From Skermania piniformis (GTDB taxonomy: Bacteria; Actinomycetota; Actinomycetes; Mycobacteriales; Mycobacteriaceae): a DNA stretch of 64,000 bases. The notes below the pieces were generated by a model. That model saw only the letters and a list, made by a program, of their open reading frames with translations. It made no database searches and had not been told where the DNA came from. The stretch is from contig NZ_CP079105.1 of NCBI RefSeq assembly GCF_019285775.1, forward strand, positions 3,294,603 through 3,358,602. Reading direction: 5' to 3'. This document shows, in pieces, positions 63,276 to 64,000 of this stretch. Within the stretch, counting starts at the first letter, position 1; each line of letters starts with the position of its first letter. The position numbers and the translations under genes are program-made.

Positions 63276-64000
63276 CTACCGCGTGGCAGCCGGATCGCCG
63301 ACCGCGGCGCAGAATACCTGGCTTCCGGCGGCGCCGGCCCGGGCGGTGACCGCGGGATCGCCGGCGGCGATCCACGCCGCCTGACCGGGGGTACACACGA
63401 GCCGGTCGGCACCCGAGGACAACTCCACCGAGCCGGCCGTGCACAACACGATCGCCGGGCCCGGCGCGGGCATCCCGACCGCGGACGCAGCGGCCGGCAC
63501 GTCCACCCGGCTCAACGCGAACTCGACGGCGGGCGTTCGATATCGGACGGCACCGTCGGCGAGCTGATCGGTGCCGACCCGGATCGGCGCGGGCAGCGGC
63601 TGGAAATCCAACACCCGCAGCAGCTCCGGCACGTCCATGTGCTTGGGCGTGAGTCCACCCCGCAACACGTTGTCCGAGTTCGCCATGATCTCCACGCCCA
63701 GACCGTGCAGATAGGCATGCAGATTTCCGGCGCCCAGATACAGCCCCTCGCCGGGGGCCAGACACACCCGGTTCAGCAGCAGTGCGGCGAGCACCCCGGC
63801 GTCGTCGGGATACGCATCGGCCAGTTGACAGACGGTCTGGATCTCGGCCTCGAACTCTCCCCCAGCCCGGCTGAGATAGCGTTCGCCGCCGGCCACCACC
63901 TGCGGAACCAGCCGGGCGAGGGCACCCGACGGCAAGGTGATCCAGGTGGTGAAGACGGCGCGCAAACCGCTGGCGTCCGGTTGCCCGGCGAGCAGATCGG
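63276..64000 (-). CDS. manA: Mannose-6-phosphate isomerase class I, N-terminus beyond the window
   Basis: It interconverts mannose-6-phosphate and fructose-6-phosphate, feeding GDP-mannose and the mannosylated cell-envelope lipids. The visible 241 residues, starting at the right edge with DLLAGQPDASGLRAVF, include LAPGEGLYLGAGNLHAYLHGLGVEIMANSDNVLRGGLTPKHMD, where the His and Glu bind zinc, and the C-terminal cupin part (FALSRVDVPAAA...VELSSGADRLVCTPGQAAWIAAGD). The gene continues past 64000. It corresponds to Rv3255c beside the permease. Confidence 0.94.
   Translation of the reverse strand, partial: DLLAGQPDASGLRAVFTTWITLPSGALARLVPQVVAGGERYLSRAGGEFEAEIQTVCQLADAYPDDAGVLAALLLNRVCLAPGEGLYLGAGNLHAYLHGLGVEIMANSDNVLRGGLTPKHMDVPELLRVLDFQPLPAPIRVGTDQLADGAVRYRTPAVEFALSRVDVPAAASAVGMPAPGPAIVLCTAGSVELSSGADRLVCTPGQAAWIAAGDPAVTARAGAAGSQVFCAAVGDPAATR

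Overview
The window is a gene-dense, very GC-rich chromosomal segment (strong third-position GC, many GTG and TTG starts, several apparently leaderless genes) from an actinobacterium of the order Mycobacteriales. A Nocardia/Rhodococcus-like genus is likely; I cannot name genus or species. The evidence is two gene orders known from Mycobacterium tuberculosis that sit far apart there and are brought together here. One is DUF5336 - sucD - sucC - M23 peptidase - pcrA/uvrD1 - chorismate mutase - pgi - (fpg) (Rv0944-Rv0954). The other runs SRAP - aroA - rsgA - desA3 - ferredoxin reductase - wax ester synthase - secA1 - hpf - comF - lpqB - mtrB - mtrA - tmk - sahH - tetR - rubB - rubA - alkB - permease - manA (Rv3226-Rv3255). 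One tRNA gene (Arg, CCT) is present. I see no CRISPR array, prophage, insertion sequence or rRNA.

Layout. 1-9 kb: central metabolism (succinyl-CoA synthetase, phosphoglucose isomerase), the PcrA helicase, chorismate mutase and a secreted M23 endopeptidase. 9-16.4 kb: an accessory stretch with a KTSC protein, a flavin disulfide reductase-like enzyme, a TetR/AidB-like acyl-CoA dehydrogenase pair, a condensation-fold acyltransferase and a type-B carboxylesterase. 16.4-25.6 kb: Fpg/Nei glycosylase, CobF, thyA-dfrA, an F420-type oxidoreductase, a second M23 peptidase, a PAS protein, tRNA-Arg and a sterol-desaturase-type hydroxylase. 25.7-36.7 kb: SRAP, aroA-rsgA, then a lipid block with two DesA3-type acyl-CoA desaturases, their ferredoxin reductase, a thiolase and a WS/DGAT acyltransferase. 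36.7-51.2 kb: secA1, SDR, quinone reductase, DoxX, a TetR-controlled esterase/semialdehyde dehydrogenase pair, a DJ-1 protein, a decayed GMC oxidoreductase, msrAB, an ADP-ribosylglycohydrolase and a DUF305/LVIVD pair. 51.2-64 kb: one long leftward series hpf-comF-lpqB-mtrB-mtrA-tmk-sahH-tetR-rubB-rubA-alkB, then an APC permease and manA running off the right edge.

How parts work together. AlkB with two rubredoxins and a TetR regulator forms an alkane-oxidation operon whose promoter carries a perfect inverted repeat. It reads, with only short gaps, into sahH, tmk and the MtrAB-LpqB envelope-signalling operon. MtrAB is interesting here because the same 14-base pattern (GGTAACG-n-A-n-CGGT) lies upstream of both M23 peptidase genes and upstream of the permease, and resembles an MtrA direct repeat. 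The two desaturase promoters share a different 21-base element, suggesting one regulator for both. No wholly new multi-gene system is evident. The best leads are these shared regulatory elements, a possible small ORF under an inverted repeat beside desA3, a WS/DGAT protein missing its catalytic histidine, and an uncharacterised protein with an iron-box-like promoter.
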